64,000 nt of DNA from Rhizobiales bacterium GAS188 (GTDB lineage Bacteria; Pseudomonadota; Alphaproteobacteria; Rhizobiales; Beijerinckiaceae): assembly GCA_900104855.1 (NCBI GenBank), contig FNSS01000001.1, positions 4,526,001-4,590,000 on the forward strand, written 5' to 3'. The notes beneath the pieces are model-generated. The model worked only from the letters and a program-made list of their open reading frames with translations, had not been told where the DNA came from and did no database searches. The position numbers were made by a program, and so were the translations under genes. This document shows positions 44,204-52,973 of the stretch, piece by piece. The stretch's first letter is position 1. Each line of letters begins with the position of its first letter.

Positions 44204-44770
44204 ATGGCAAGACCACGGGAATTCGATGCGGACACGGCGCTCGATGGCGCGATCGGCGTATTCCGCGAGCACGGGTTTGAGGGCGCCTCGGCGGAGATGC
44301 TCGTCAACGCCATGGGTATCGGACGCCAGAGCCTCTATGACACCTTCGGCGACAAGTGGCAGCTCTACCGCTCTGCAGTGCGCCGCTACGGGATGGGCGA
44401 GTGTGCGGCGCACTTCGAGGCGCTCCGCAGCGGTGTTCGGGCCATCGACGGGATCGATGCGATGCTGCGTCGGGTCGTCGAGACGGCTCGTCAGCCTTGC
44501 CTGGGCGTCGGCTCAATCTGTGAGTTCGGCGTTTCCCGCCCCGATCTCGCCGAGGTCCACACGCCGTTGGCCAAAACCCTGCGCGACACGATCGCTGCCC
44601 GTGTCCGCGACGCGCAGCGGGACGGTGACGTGGCGTCCAATCTCGATCCTGAGGCGGTCTCCGAGTTTCTGATCGCGAACATCGCCGGCATCCGCGTTGC
44701 CGGGCGCGGCGGCGCCAACCGCGCGGCTTTGACCGGCCTCGCCGACATGGCGCTCAAGGCGCTGCGCTAG
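44204..44770 (+). CDS. TetR/AcrR-family regulator
   Basis: 188-residue repressor. DNA-binding domain in the first ~50 residues: FDADTALDGAIGVFREHGFE, GASAEMLVNAMGIGRQSLYD, TFGDKWQLY. The C-terminal helical ligand domain contains two Cys (MGECAAHF, GSICEFG) and the PLAKTLRDTIAARVRDAQRD segment typical of the AcrR/YxaF-like subgroup. A palindrome overlaps its promoter and a half-site is repeated before the dehydrogenase gene 54 bases downstream, so it probably represses itself and that gene. Confidence 0.92.
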   Translation: MARPREFDADTALDGAIGVFREHGFEGASAEMLVNAMGIGRQSLYDTFGDKWQLYRSAVRRYGMGECAAHFEALRSGVRAIDGIDAMLRRVVETARQPCLGVGSICEFGVSRPDLAEVHTPLAKTLRDTIAARVRDAQRDGDVASNLDPEAVSEFLIANIAGIRVAGRGGANRAALTGLADMALKALR

Positions 44771-44794
44771 TAACCCCCTCTTTTTCCCGATTAT

Positions 44795-44808
44795 GGAACG
44801 ATCATTCA
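44795..44808 (+). promoter_or_regulatory. TetR half-operator before dehydrogenase gene
   Basis: GGAACGATCATTCA is the exact reverse complement of TGAATGATCGTTCC at 44169-44182. It lies 17-30 bases before the start codon at 44825. Confidence 0.6.
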
Positions 44809-44824
44809 GATAAGGAGCATGTCG

Positions 44825-45793
44825 ATGAAGGCGGTCGTAATGAACGGTACGGGGGGCCGTGGGATGCTGGAGCATGTCGAGCGCCCAGACCCGGGGGTGG
44901 CGCCGGGCCAGGCGCTGGTCGAGATCGCCTTCGCGGGCGTCAATTTCATGGACATCGGCGTGCGGCAGGGCATGGCCTGGACCGACACGCCCAACCCCAA
45001 GGTCCTCGGTGTCGAGGGCGCCGGTCGGGTCCTGGCGGTGGGCGACGGCGTCGAAGGCGTCGCCCCCGACCAGCGCGTGGCCTGGGTCTATGCGCCGGGA
45101 AGCTATGCGGAGCGGATCGCGATCCCGGCCGCCTCGCTCGTGCCGGTTCCCGACGCGATCGACGATCGCACGGCCGCCTCGGTGATGATGCAGGGACTTA
45201 CCGCCAGCCACTTCGCGACCAACTTCTATCCAGTGCAGCCCGGCGACGTCGCGTTCGTCCACGCAGCCGCGGGTGGACTCGGTCTGCTGCTGACCCAGAT
45301 CGTCAAGCTGCGGGGCGGCCATGTCATCGGACGGGTGTCGTCGGACGATAAGGTCGCTGCGTCGAAGGAGGCCGGCGCCGATCACGTGATCGTCGACGCC
45401 GAGGGCCGGTTCGCCGAGGAGGCATTCCGCCTGACAAACGGCGAGGGCGTGCATGTCGTCTATGACGGGTCCGGGCCGAAGACCTTCCAGGGGTCGCTCG
45501 ACGCGCTGCGCCGATCAGGCACCTTCTGCTGGTATGGCCCCGTCCTCGGCGGTCCTGGGCCGCTCAACATCATGAGCCTGCCGAAAAGCATCAAGATCGG
45601 CTACGCGACCTTCTTCGACCACATCCATACGCCGGAATTGCTGCGTGCCCGCTCGGCACAGCTGTTCAACTGGATCACGGAAGGAAAGCTCAGGGTCCGC
45701 ATTGGTGGCGAATATACGCTGGCTGATGCGGCCATGGCCCATGCCGACATGGAGAGCCGCAAGACTACCGGCAAGCTGCTGCTCGTCCCATGA
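44825..45793 (+). CDS. MDR-type NADPH:quinone oxidoreductase
   Basis: 322-residue medium-chain reductase of the QOR group: GVNFMDIGVRQGM in the GroES-like part, LGVEGAGRVLAVGDGVEGVA, and a nucleotide fold with FVHAAAGGLGLLLTQIVKLR and KVAASKEAGADHVI. No zinc ligands. Two starts are possible: ATG 44819 is too close to the SD (TAAGGAGC), ATG 44825 has normal spacing. Probably reduces quinones or electrophilic enones and is induced when the TetR repressor is released. Confidence 0.93.
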   Translation: MKAVVMNGTGGRGMLEHVERPDPGVAPGQALVEIAFAGVNFMDIGVRQGMAWTDTPNPKVLGVEGAGRVLAVGDGVEGVAPDQRVAWVYAPGSYAERIAIPAASLVPVPDAIDDRTAASVMMQGLTASHFATNFYPVQPGDVAFVHAAAGGLGLLLTQIVKLRGGHVIGRVSSDDKVAASKEAGADHVIVDAEGRFAEEAFRLTNGEGVHVVYDGSGPKTFQGSLDALRRSGTFCWYGPVLGGPGPLNIMSLPKSIKIGYATFFDHIHTPELLRARSAQLFNWITEGKLRVRIGGEYTLADAAMAHADMESRKTTGKLLLVP

Positions 45794-45850
45794 CTGGTAG
45801 GTCGCGATTGTCGGCGGCGGCGCGCGGACACTCGGCCGTCGACGCGGGGC

Positions 45851-45910
45851 GACGTCAGCAATGGGTCGGATCCGGCCGTTCGGGGGTAGCCGAGGGTGGG
45901 AGGCGGACTT
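45851..45910 (+). repeat. Dispersed intergenic repeat, copy
   Basis: GACGTCAGCAATGGGTCGGA, TCCGGCCGTTCGGGGGTAGC, CGAGGGTGGGAGGCGGAC. Confidence 0.65.
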
Positions 45911-46038
45911 CCGAATGGCTCCCTTTGTGATCATTCACGGCTTTGTCACAGGCCGTGCGTAGGTCAGCCTCGTCGAGTCATTGGGTGACAACCCATCCGA
46001 TAATCACGAGACAGGTCAACTCGCCCGGAGAGGTTTTC

Positions 46039-47055
46039 ATGAAGCGCTGTCTTTTGATGCTCCTTGCGGGGCTTGCGGTCGGGACCACCACACTCGGCGC
46101 TTCGGCACAGACGCTCGAGCAGGTGAAGGGCCGCGGGCAGCTCCTCTGCGGCGTGAATGTCGGTTTCGGCGGCTTTGCCCTGCCGGACGCGCAGGGCAAG
46201 TGGACGGGCCTCGAGGTCGACTACTGCCGCGCGATCGCGTCGGCCGTGCTCGGCGACGCCTCGAAGGTGAAATACCTGCCGCTCGACGCCGCGAGCCGCT
46301 TCGAGGCGCTGAAATCCGGCGGGGTCGACGTGCTGATCCGCAGCGCAACCTGGACGCTGTCGCGCGATTCGAGTCAGGGCCTCGATTTCGAGGCCGTCTA
46401 CTATTATGACGGCCAGGGCTTCATGGTGCGCAAGTCGACGGGCATCAAAGCGCTGAAGGAGCTCGACGGCGCCTCGATTTGCGTCGCACAGGGCAGCACG
46501 ACGGAATTGAATCTCGCCGACTATTTCCGCGCCAACAAGATGAAATACGAAGGCGTCGCCTTCAAGGACAATGACGAGACGGTCCAGGCCTACGCTGCGG
46601 GGCGCTGCGACGCCTATACCACCGACGCTTCAGGCCTCGCTTTTTTCCGCCAGAAGCTGGAGGACCCCAACGATCACGTCATCTTGCCCGAGATCATCTC
46701 GAAGGAGCCCTTGGCCTCGGTGGTGCGCAAGGGCGATAGCCAATGGGCGACGATCGTGCGTTGGGTGCATTTCGCCATGCTCGATGCCGAGGAGAACGGC
46801 GTGAATTCGAGGAATGTCGACGAGATGACGAAGTCGACAAACCCAGAAGTGAAGCGCATGCTCGGCGTCGAAGGTAAGTTTGGCGAGGGCCTCGGCATTG
46901 GCAACGACTGGGTCGTCAACATCGTCAGGCAGGTCGGCAATTATGGCGAGGTCTTCGACCGCAATGTCGGCGCGAGCTCGCCGCTCAACCTGCCGCGCGG
47001 CCGGAACAATCTGTGGACCAAGGGCGGCCTGCAATACGCGCCCCCCATCCGCTGA
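46039..47055 (+). CDS. AapJ-like amino acid ABC substrate-binding protein
   Basis: 338-residue periplasmic binding protein of the general L-amino acid (Aap) class. Signal peptide MKRCLLMLLAGLAVGTTTLG ending ASAQ; mature protein starts TLEQVKGRGQLLCGVNVGFG, followed by DYCRAIASAVLGD, and near the C-terminus GNDWVVNIVRQVGNYGEVFD and WTKGGLQYAPPIR, both hallmarks of AapJ. ATG 46039 has GGAGAGG upstream. The aapQMP permease/ATPase genes are not adjacent, so it is an orphan or works with a transporter encoded elsewhere. Confidence 0.92.
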   Translation: MKRCLLMLLAGLAVGTTTLGASAQTLEQVKGRGQLLCGVNVGFGGFALPDAQGKWTGLEVDYCRAIASAVLGDASKVKYLPLDAASRFEALKSGGVDVLIRSATWTLSRDSSQGLDFEAVYYYDGQGFMVRKSTGIKALKELDGASICVAQGSTTELNLADYFRANKMKYEGVAFKDNDETVQAYAAGRCDAYTTDASGLAFFRQKLEDPNDHVILPEIISKEPLASVVRKGDSQWATIVRWVHFAMLDAEENGVNSRNVDEMTKSTNPEVKRMLGVEGKFGEGLGIGNDWVVNIVRQVGNYGEVFDRNVGASSPLNLPRGRNNLWTKGGLQYAPPIR

Positions 47056-47680
47056 AGCGGCTCGACACGCCTTTTTTGGAGTCCGGCGTGATGAATCGAT
47101 TGCGGAGGAAAGTCAGCGATTGCGGCGAGCGATCGGTCGCGGTCAGCGCACGTCCCTCTCGCCGACGCCCCTCAATCGATCCGTGCCATGCGGTTGGAAC
47201 GATCAGTGTGACGTGCTCAAGGTCCGCAATGGGTCGAGTCTGTGTCCATTGCGCAAATTGCTAGGCGACCGGTCATCTATGTGGGAGGAAATTGCTGTCT
47301 CCCTCACGGCGCCAGCAAACGCCGCAGCGTTCGGCGCGCCATCTTGAGCGGCTCGGGGCCGCGCTCGACCTTCGCAGAGAGCACCGCGCCGCTGCGAGCC
47401 GCGCCAGCGCCGATATCGTTGGGCGTGTAACGCACGAGCGGCAAGCCGGAATCGCCCTCACGAGCCATCCCGGGCCGTGGGCAAAGCCAACCCGGTCGGA
47501 TCGTGGTAATCAGATCACCGCACCGACCGCGCTTGCGGGAGGCTGTGAGTGTTTCGGTGTCTGTATATAGATCGGTACATGAGGGTTCGAAAGGGTTCGA
47601 AGCAACCAGCCCGGCAGGGCGCGTATCAACCTTGCGGCGGCGAGACGCGAATGCAGATTGAACCACAGCGGGAGGAAGAC
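47056..47680. other. Intergenic, no gene seen
   Basis: 625 bases between the AapJ-like gene and ggt. Holds a short copy of the dispersed repeat (47219-47240, TCCGCAATGGGTCGAGTCTG). An in-frame upstream extension of ggt from 47549 has no conserved content. A promoter for ggt is expected in the last 150 bases but no clear consensus was read. Confidence 0.55.
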
Positions 47681-49438
47681 ATGACCACACTCTTGCGGAT
47701 GATCGCCACGACGGCAATGATGAGCCTGCCTTGCGCGGCGCTGGCCGCTTCGCCCGCTCCGGTCGGGGCGAATCATGGCATCGTCGTTACAGGCCAGCAT
47801 CTCGCCTCACAGGTCGGAGCGGACATCTTGAAGCAAGGCGGCAATGCCGTCGATGCCGCCGTGGCGGTCGGCTATGCGCTGGCGGTGGTCTATCCGGCAG
47901 CGGGGAATCTCGGCGGCGGCGGCTTCATGAACATCCGTCTGGCCGATGGCAGATCAGTGTTCCTCGACTTTCGCGAAAAGGCGCCGCTCGCGGCGACCAA
48001 GACTATGTACCAGGACGCCAACGGCAAGGTGGTGCCGGGCCTGTCGACGGAGGGATGGCTAGCGGTCGGTGTTCCGGGGTCGGTTGCCGGCTTCGAAACG
48101 GCGCTTCGCGAATACGGAACTCTGCCCAGAGCCAAGGTGATGGAGCCTGCGATCGCGCTCGCCCGCGACGGCTTCGAATTGACCGCCGGCGATGTCGCAT
48201 TGCTGCTTCAGGGGACAGAGGGCTTCCGCAAAAATGCCGAGGCCGCGGCGATCTTCCTCAAGGACGGCAAGCCCTATGAGGTCGGCGACCGCCTGATTCA
48301 GAAGAACCTGGCGAAGACGCTGGAGACGATTAACAACGAGGGGGCTGATGCCTTCTACAAGGGTCCGATCGGCGATGCCATCGTCGCGGCGAGCAAGGCG
48401 GGACACGGCCTATTCGAGAAAGCGGATCTCGAGCGCTACAAGGTGCGTCAGATGAAGCCGGTCGAGTGCAACTACCGCGGCTACGAAATTCATTCTTCGC
48501 CGCCGCCGAGCTCGGGCGGTGTGATCATCTGCGAGATCCTCGATATTCTGGAGGGCTACGACCTGAACAAGATGGGCTTCCACTCGGCCCAGGAGATCCA
48601 CGTCATGGCGGAGGCGATGCGCCATGCCTATGTCGACCGCAACAACAAGCTCGGCGACCCGGATTTCGTGAACAACCCCTTGGCGGAACTGCTTGACAAG
48701 GGCTACGCTACTAAGATCCGCACCGAGATTCCCGAAACCAAGGCTACCCCTTCGAGCGATTTAGGACCAGGCAGGGAACTGACCGAAGGCAAGCAGACGA
48801 CGCATTATTCTATCGCCGATGCCGAGGGGAATGCAGTCGCCGTCACCTATACGCTGAACGACTGGTTCGGAACGAAAATCGTTGCTGGTGATACCGGCAT
48901 CCTCATGAACAATGAAATGGACGACTTCACCGCCAAGCCCGGCGTGCCGAACATGTTCGGCCTGGTGCAGGGGGAGGCGAACGCCATCGCCCCAGGTAAG
49001 ACGCCCCTCAGCTCGATGAGCCCGACCATCATCACGAAGGACGGCAAGCTCGTCATGGTGATCGGCAGTCCGGGCGGGTCGCGCATCATCACCATCACGC
49101 TCGAGGCCATCATCAATGTGATCGACCATGGGATGACGGTTCAGGAAGCGATAGACGCCCCGCGTATCCACGAGCAATGGTTGCCCGATACGCTCTACAC
49201 TGAGCGCCTCGCCGTCTCGCCGGATACGCAGCGCGCACTCGAAGCCATGGGCTACACATTGAAGGAAGTTCCCCCCTGGGGTCTGGCGGAAGGCATCCTG
49301 GTCGGAGGACCGAGCCTCGGCGCGCATGGTGACAGCGGCGACCAGCCGCTCAATCTCGGGCTGCAATCGGCTATCGACTACAAGCTCTTCGGCGCCAATG
49401 ACGATCGTGGGCCGGCGGGCTCGGCCTCTGGCTACTGA
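47681..49438 (+). CDS. ggt: Gamma-glutamyltransferase
   Basis: 585-residue periplasmic enzyme that cleaves gamma-glutamyl bonds (glutathione and conjugates) by transpeptidation or hydrolysis. Signal peptide MTTLLRMIATTAMMSLPCAA; large-subunit part with GGNAVDAAVAVGYALAVVYP and NLGGGGFMNIRLADG; self-cleavage before the nucleophile Thr373 in KQTTHYSIADAEGNAVA; small-subunit loop SSMSPTIITKDGKLVMVIGS PGGS (split here). ATG 47681 has GGGAGGA upstream. Lies after an amino acid binding protein, which fits salvage of released glutamate and Cys-Gly, although they need not be co-transcribed. Confidence 0.95.
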   Translation: MTTLLRMIATTAMMSLPCAALAASPAPVGANHGIVVTGQHLASQVGADILKQGGNAVDAAVAVGYALAVVYPAAGNLGGGGFMNIRLADGRSVFLDFREKAPLAATKTMYQDANGKVVPGLSTEGWLAVGVPGSVAGFETALREYGTLPRAKVMEPAIALARDGFELTAGDVALLLQGTEGFRKNAEAAAIFLKDGKPYEVGDRLIQKNLAKTLETINNEGADAFYKGPIGDAIVAASKAGHGLFEKADLERYKVRQMKPVECNYRGYEIHSSPPPSSGGVIICEILDILEGYDLNKMGFHSAQEIHVMAEAMRHAYVDRNNKLGDPDFVNNPLAELLDKGYATKIRTEIPETKATPSSDLGPGRELTEGKQTTHYSIADAEGNAVAVTYTLNDWFGTKIVAGDTGILMNNEMDDFTAKPGVPNMFGLVQGEANAIAPGKTPLSSMSPTIITKDGKLVMVIGSPGGSRIITITLEAIINVIDHGMTVQEAIDAPRIHEQWLPDTLYTERLAVSPDTQRALEAMGYTLKEVPPWGLAEGILVGGPSLGAHGDSGDQPLNLGLQSAIDYKLFGANDDRGPAGSASGY

Positions 49439-49667
49439 GAGAGTAGTCCGGCGTTCGGCCGCGGTGGCAGGAGAGGCTCCACCCATCGCGGCCAAGGCAG
49501 CACGGGATAGGTCCAGAAGGGCGTCGGCCTGCTCCCCGGCGAATCTCCACTTCGCTCTGAACATTGCCACGACGGGCCGAGTGTACACGCGTATGCCAAA
49601 TACTCGCCGACAACCACGCCAGCGGGAACGTGACTGTAGCCGACGGGGGCAATCAGTAGAGGTGATC

Positions 49668-50300
49668 TCACGCGGAAAGACGCAGGCCGCTTCGGATCGA
49701 CCACCCGATCAGCAGAAGTCCGATCGCCGCCATCCAACTGCCCGAGACTCGCATCGCTACGCGCGCAAGCCGCGAACGCATGGGGAGCACCAAGCCGGCA
49801 ATCAGAGCGAACACCGTGAATACGGTCAACCCAATTCCGAGAAGCATCGGAATGCCGCTCGGGTCCTTCGGAAGGGCAGATCCATCGGTATAGCCGAGGC
49901 AGGCCGCGACGAGCGCAACGATCCCGACGCCAGCCCATATAGGCAATGGCGCATCCGTCGCCACCAGCCCCCCGACCAACAAGAGGCATGCGCCGGCCGC
50001 AAGCTCGTCAACCGGTCCACCCATAGCCCAACCGACCATGCCACCGGTCAACCAGAAAGCCGGAAGGGTAAATAGCGTCCAGCGCCCATAAGCGGAACCA
50101 CGCAGGGCGGCGAGAATCGCAAGCCCGGCAACAGGCAGAAGGTCTTCCGGGGTCAATGCAAAATGCGCGACGCCGTCGTAGAACGGGCCAAGTCCCGTGG
50201 TGACGAGATGCGCCTGCGCTTGCTCCGCGCCAAGTCCCAAGCTCACGCAACCGACGCCGAGCGCACGCCTCAAGACCATTGCGCCGGAGAGCTTCGTCAC
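49668..50300 (-). CDS. HupE/UreJ-like membrane protein (third copy)
   Basis: 210-residue membrane protein, last gene of the operon. A signal-like first segment ending AQA is followed by AHLVTTGLGPFYDGVAHFAL and TPEDLLPVAGLAILAAL, the variant HupE motif in which the His-Pro...Asp-His pattern is replaced by Tyr-Asp-Gly-x-x-His. About six hydrophobic segments. GTG 50300 overlaps the preceding stop by GTGA; an ATG at 50282 is the alternative. HupE/UreJ proteins are proposed Ni/Co importers, but this copy lacks the usual histidines. Confidence 0.75.
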   Translation of the reverse strand: MTKLSGAMVLRRALGVGCVSLGLGAEQAQAHLVTTGLGPFYDGVAHFALTPEDLLPVAGLAILAALRGSAYGRWTLFTLPAFWLTGGMVGWAMGGPVDELAAGACLLLVGGLVATDAPLPIWAGVGIVALVAACLGYTDGSALPKDPSGIPMLLGIGLTVFTVFALIAGLVLPMRSRLARVAMRVSGSWMAAIGLLLIGWSIRSGLRLSA

Positions 50301-50908
50301 GCGAGCGCCTGCGTAAGGAAGTAAACGCCGCCCATCGCGACGCAGGCGCCGGCAGCTTGCAGAACTCTGCGTCCCCAGGCCCATTTGTGCACCGTGCCTA
50401 TCGCGATGCCGAGGAGATGCAAGCAACCAGTCGCGACGACAAATCCGATGCTGTAGAGGAGGCCGCTCTCGCCCGGCGGCAATTCAGCGCCATGAGCGTG
50501 GCCATGGAAGAGCGCAAACACGCCGACCAGCGCCGCGGCCGCGAGCAGAGGCGGACGCCACTGGGTCATCACCGCCGCACCGAGCAAAAGGGCGGACAAG
50601 GCGATGCCGATCTCGACGGCGGGAAAGGGGATACCGACCAACCCGAGGAAACCGCCGAATGCCATGACGATGGGAAATGTGACCGGCAGAAGCCACATGG
50701 CCGGTGCACCGAGCTGCGCGCCCCAGAGACCGACCGACACCATGGCGAGGATATGGTCCCATCCGGAGATCGGATGCTGGAGACCCGAGAAGAATCCTCC
50801 CGCCTCCTCCTGGAGGAGGTGCGCCTCGGCCGGGGTGCCGAGCAAGACCACAGTTGCCGGCAAGAGGAGCAGATAAGCAAGGCTTGAGCGACCTCGCCGC
50901 GTGTTCAT
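50297..50908 (-). CDS. HupE/UreJ-family membrane protein (second copy)
   Basis: 203-residue membrane protein. Signal/TM segment MNTRRGRSSLAYLLLLPATV ends at PAEA, followed by the family motif HLLQEEAGGFFSGLQHPISG then WDHILAMVSVGLWGAQLG (His-Pro-x-x-Gly-x-Asp-His, a presumed metal site), and a second His cluster FALFHGHAHGAELPPGESGL typical of nickel/cobalt permeases. ATG 50908 overlaps the previous stop (ATGA) and has GGAGGG six bases upstream. Predicted divalent metal (Ni/Co) transport; unproven here. Confidence 0.88.
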   Translation of the reverse strand: MNTRRGRSSLAYLLLLPATVVLLGTPAEAHLLQEEAGGFFSGLQHPISGWDHILAMVSVGLWGAQLGAPAMWLLPVTFPIVMAFGGFLGLVGIPFPAVEIGIALSALLLGAAVMTQWRPPLLAAAALVGVFALFHGHAHGAELPPGESGLLYSIGFVVATGCLHLLGIAIGTVHKWAWGRRVLQAAGACVAMGGVYFLTQALA

Positions 50909-51933
50909 GTGGCGCCCTCCAACATCGCGACAACTCGGTCGATCGTCCAAAACGCGGCCGATGTTCCAAGCACGTAGGCCGGAGCATATTGGAGCGGCCA
51001 TGGCCACCTGATCTCGAGGAGCCGGAAGGCACGCTCCAGCAGCAGGATGGTCGCCACGAACAGCAGCTGTCCGATCTCGACACCCAAATTGAATGTCAGC
51101 AGCGCCAGCGGAATGTCGCCCTGCGGCAATCCCAGGCTGACGAGGCCGCTCGCGAAGCCGATGCCGTGCAGCAACCCGAACAGGAAGGCCACGAGCCAGG
51201 GATGCCGAAGCGCGAAACTCGTTTCGCCACGCCAGGAGCGCATGACCTCGACGCCCACGAATAAGATCGACAAGGCGATGGCCGCGTTGAGCGGCGCGGC
51301 CGGGACGTGCACGTAGCCGAGGGTTGCCGCCGCCAAGGTGATGCTGTGCGCGACCGTGAACGCCGTGATCGTCTTCACCAGCATCCAGCGGTCGCGGACG
51401 ATCAGCAAGAGCCCCAGGACGAACAGCAGGTGATCGACGCCGAACAGGATGTGATCGACGCCATGAACGAGATAAGTTCGGGCGACCGACAACAACGTTT
51501 GTCTGGCCTCGATCACGACCCAAGGCTGCGATGGGTGGACGAGCGTCGTCGTATGCCCGCCACCGCGCGTTTGCGTGCGGACCATGACATCGGTGATTGT
51601 CGCTTCGAGTGCCACGAACTCGATGCGCCTGCCTGTGAGGCCGCCGGGTGCATCGACGATGCGCCGCTCGACCAGCGAGTCGGGAAGCTCGCGTTCGCTC
51701 GGCCCGGTGACATTGCGAATGTCGCCCGGGAAACGCAGTGCGACGGGAAGGCGCATGCCGGACAAGAGCGGCGTTCGCCACAAAACCTCGTAGCGCTCCC
51801 GCCCGATCTCATCGATCTGCAGATAGGCGGGACGTATCTCGTGGGCGTGCGCGACCAGCGTCGACACCAGCGCCGCCAGCAGACCGCCTAAAGCGATCCG
51901 AAGCCATCGCGAGCGCATCGATTGCGCGCTCAT
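50905..51933 (-). CDS. HupE/UreJ_2-type membrane protein with large periplasmic domain
   Basis: 342-residue protein. Signal sequence LGGLLAALVSTLVAHA; then ~150 residues of soluble beta-rich domain starting HEIRPAYLQIDEIGRERYEV; then seven-segment membrane part with LVHGVDHILFGVDHLLFVLG (paired Gly-x-Asp-His), AFTVAHSITLAAATLG and FGLLHGIGFASGLVSLGLPQ. The His/Asp motifs are those of HupE-like metal permeases. ATGA overlaps with the genes on both sides. The periplasmic domain may capture the metal or contact the neighbouring secreted proteins. Confidence 0.88.
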   Translation of the reverse strand: MSAQSMRSRWLRIALGGLLAALVSTLVAHAHEIRPAYLQIDEIGRERYEVLWRTPLLSGMRLPVALRFPGDIRNVTGPSERELPDSLVERRIVDAPGGLTGRRIEFVALEATITDVMVRTQTRGGGHTTTLVHPSQPWVVIEARQTLLSVARTYLVHGVDHILFGVDHLLFVLGLLLIVRDRWMLVKTITAFTVAHSITLAAATLGYVHVPAAPLNAAIALSILFVGVEVMRSWRGETSFALRHPWLVAFLFGLLHGIGFASGLVSLGLPQGDIPLALLTFNLGVEIGQLLFVATILLLERAFRLLEIRWPWPLQYAPAYVLGTSAAFWTIDRVVAMLEGAT

Positions 51934-52943
51934 TGCGGGAACAGGTCCGTCGACGCGATCGGTGCCCGCGGAATCCGCAGGTCTCCAAAGTCGGCTGCCC
52001 CGACTGGTGGGACAACGACCGTGTAGCGCGCGCGCATCGCTTCAAAGGCGATCCGTTTGATCTCGCGCTGCTTTTGATCCATCCACGCGGATTTGACGTC
52101 GGGCGCGACTTCCTCGAACACAGGCACTCTGCCGGGCTCCATTGCGTCGACGAAGACGAGGTGCCAGCCATAGCCCGACTGGACCGGCCCTTGCCATGCA
52201 CCGGGCTTGAGCCGGAAGACTGCCTTCGCGAAATCAGGGCCAAATTCCCTGGCGATCTGGTCGGGAGCTCGTTCGGCGTAATAGTCCTGGAACATGAAGG
52301 GGTCCGCGATCCCGGCAACTTCAGGTGCGTTGGCCGGCTTGCCGGCGATCTTAGCAAGCGCCGAGGTAGCTGTTTCGAGCGCTGCGGGCCCCCGATCCGA
52401 AGAGAAGTACAAATGTCTGAAGCTGGCGCGCGGCGGCAGCGCAAAGCGGCTCGCGTTCTGCGCAAACCACCCTCTGAGTTCGGCATCGCCGGGATCCTGC
52501 AGGGCGGCGATGTCTTGAGCCAAAAATTCCATCTTCTGTGCCAAGCGGCGCTTGATGATTTCGTCATCCTTGTCGAGCCCGAGAGCTATGGCTTCGCGGA
52601 AGAGAATCTCCTCGCTCACCTTCTGTTCGACCAAGCCGCGCATCACATCAGCCGTCGGCGGCGGGCGACCTTGTGCGAGCCATTGCACCGCCAATTGGCG
52701 GAGATCGCCCTTCGTGAGCACAATGCGATTGGCCTGGTCCGTCCGGTTGGCCGCCGGATTCATCAATTGGTAGACTGCGAAGATCACCGCGCCAGCAACA
52801 AGGAAATGGAGGAGCGGCTCCCGCAACAACCTTCGGACGGCCAGGCCCTTCGGCCAAGCCGGCGACCGATGCGGGAGCGATTGCGAAGGATCCAGACGCT
52901 CCCGGCTTCTCGGCTGGGGTAGTGCGGTCGGCTGCGGCGCCAT
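51930..52943 (-). CDS. Membrane-anchored PpiC-type peptidyl-prolyl isomerase
   Basis: 337-residue protein. Cytoplasmic Pro/Arg-rich head of ~45 residues, one TM segment (LLHFLVAGAVIFAVYQLMN), then a SurA/PpiD-like periplasmic part: N-terminal chaperone helices (VEQKVSEEILFREAIALGLD, DDEIIKRRLAQKMEFLAQD) and a parvulin domain (FRHLYFSS, AVFRLKPGAWQGPVQSGYGW, HLVFVDAMEPGRVPVFEEV). The Pro/Arg head is unusual for PpiD. SD AGGAGG lies six bases before ATG 52943. Its place in the operon suggests that it folds one of the secreted or membrane partners. Confidence 0.88.
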   Translation of the reverse strand: MAPQPTALPQPRSRERLDPSQSLPHRSPAWPKGLAVRRLLREPLLHFLVAGAVIFAVYQLMNPAANRTDQANRIVLTKGDLRQLAVQWLAQGRPPPTADVMRGLVEQKVSEEILFREAIALGLDKDDEIIKRRLAQKMEFLAQDIAALQDPGDAELRGWFAQNASRFALPPRASFRHLYFSSDRGPAALETATSALAKIAGKPANAPEVAGIADPFMFQDYYAERAPDQIAREFGPDFAKAVFRLKPGAWQGPVQSGYGWHLVFVDAMEPGRVPVFEEVAPDVKSAWMDQKQREIKRIAFEAMRARYTVVVPPVGAADFGDLRIPRAPIASTDLFPQ

Positions 52944-52973
52944 TCATGGCCTCCTGGGATTCGTTTTGGGAAT

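Noticed and set aside
50909-51781. Longer frame reading from 51781 into the second HupE-like gene
   Set aside because: The upstream part is a shadow of the overlapping HupE/UreJ_2 gene; the ATG at 50908 has SD and signal peptide.
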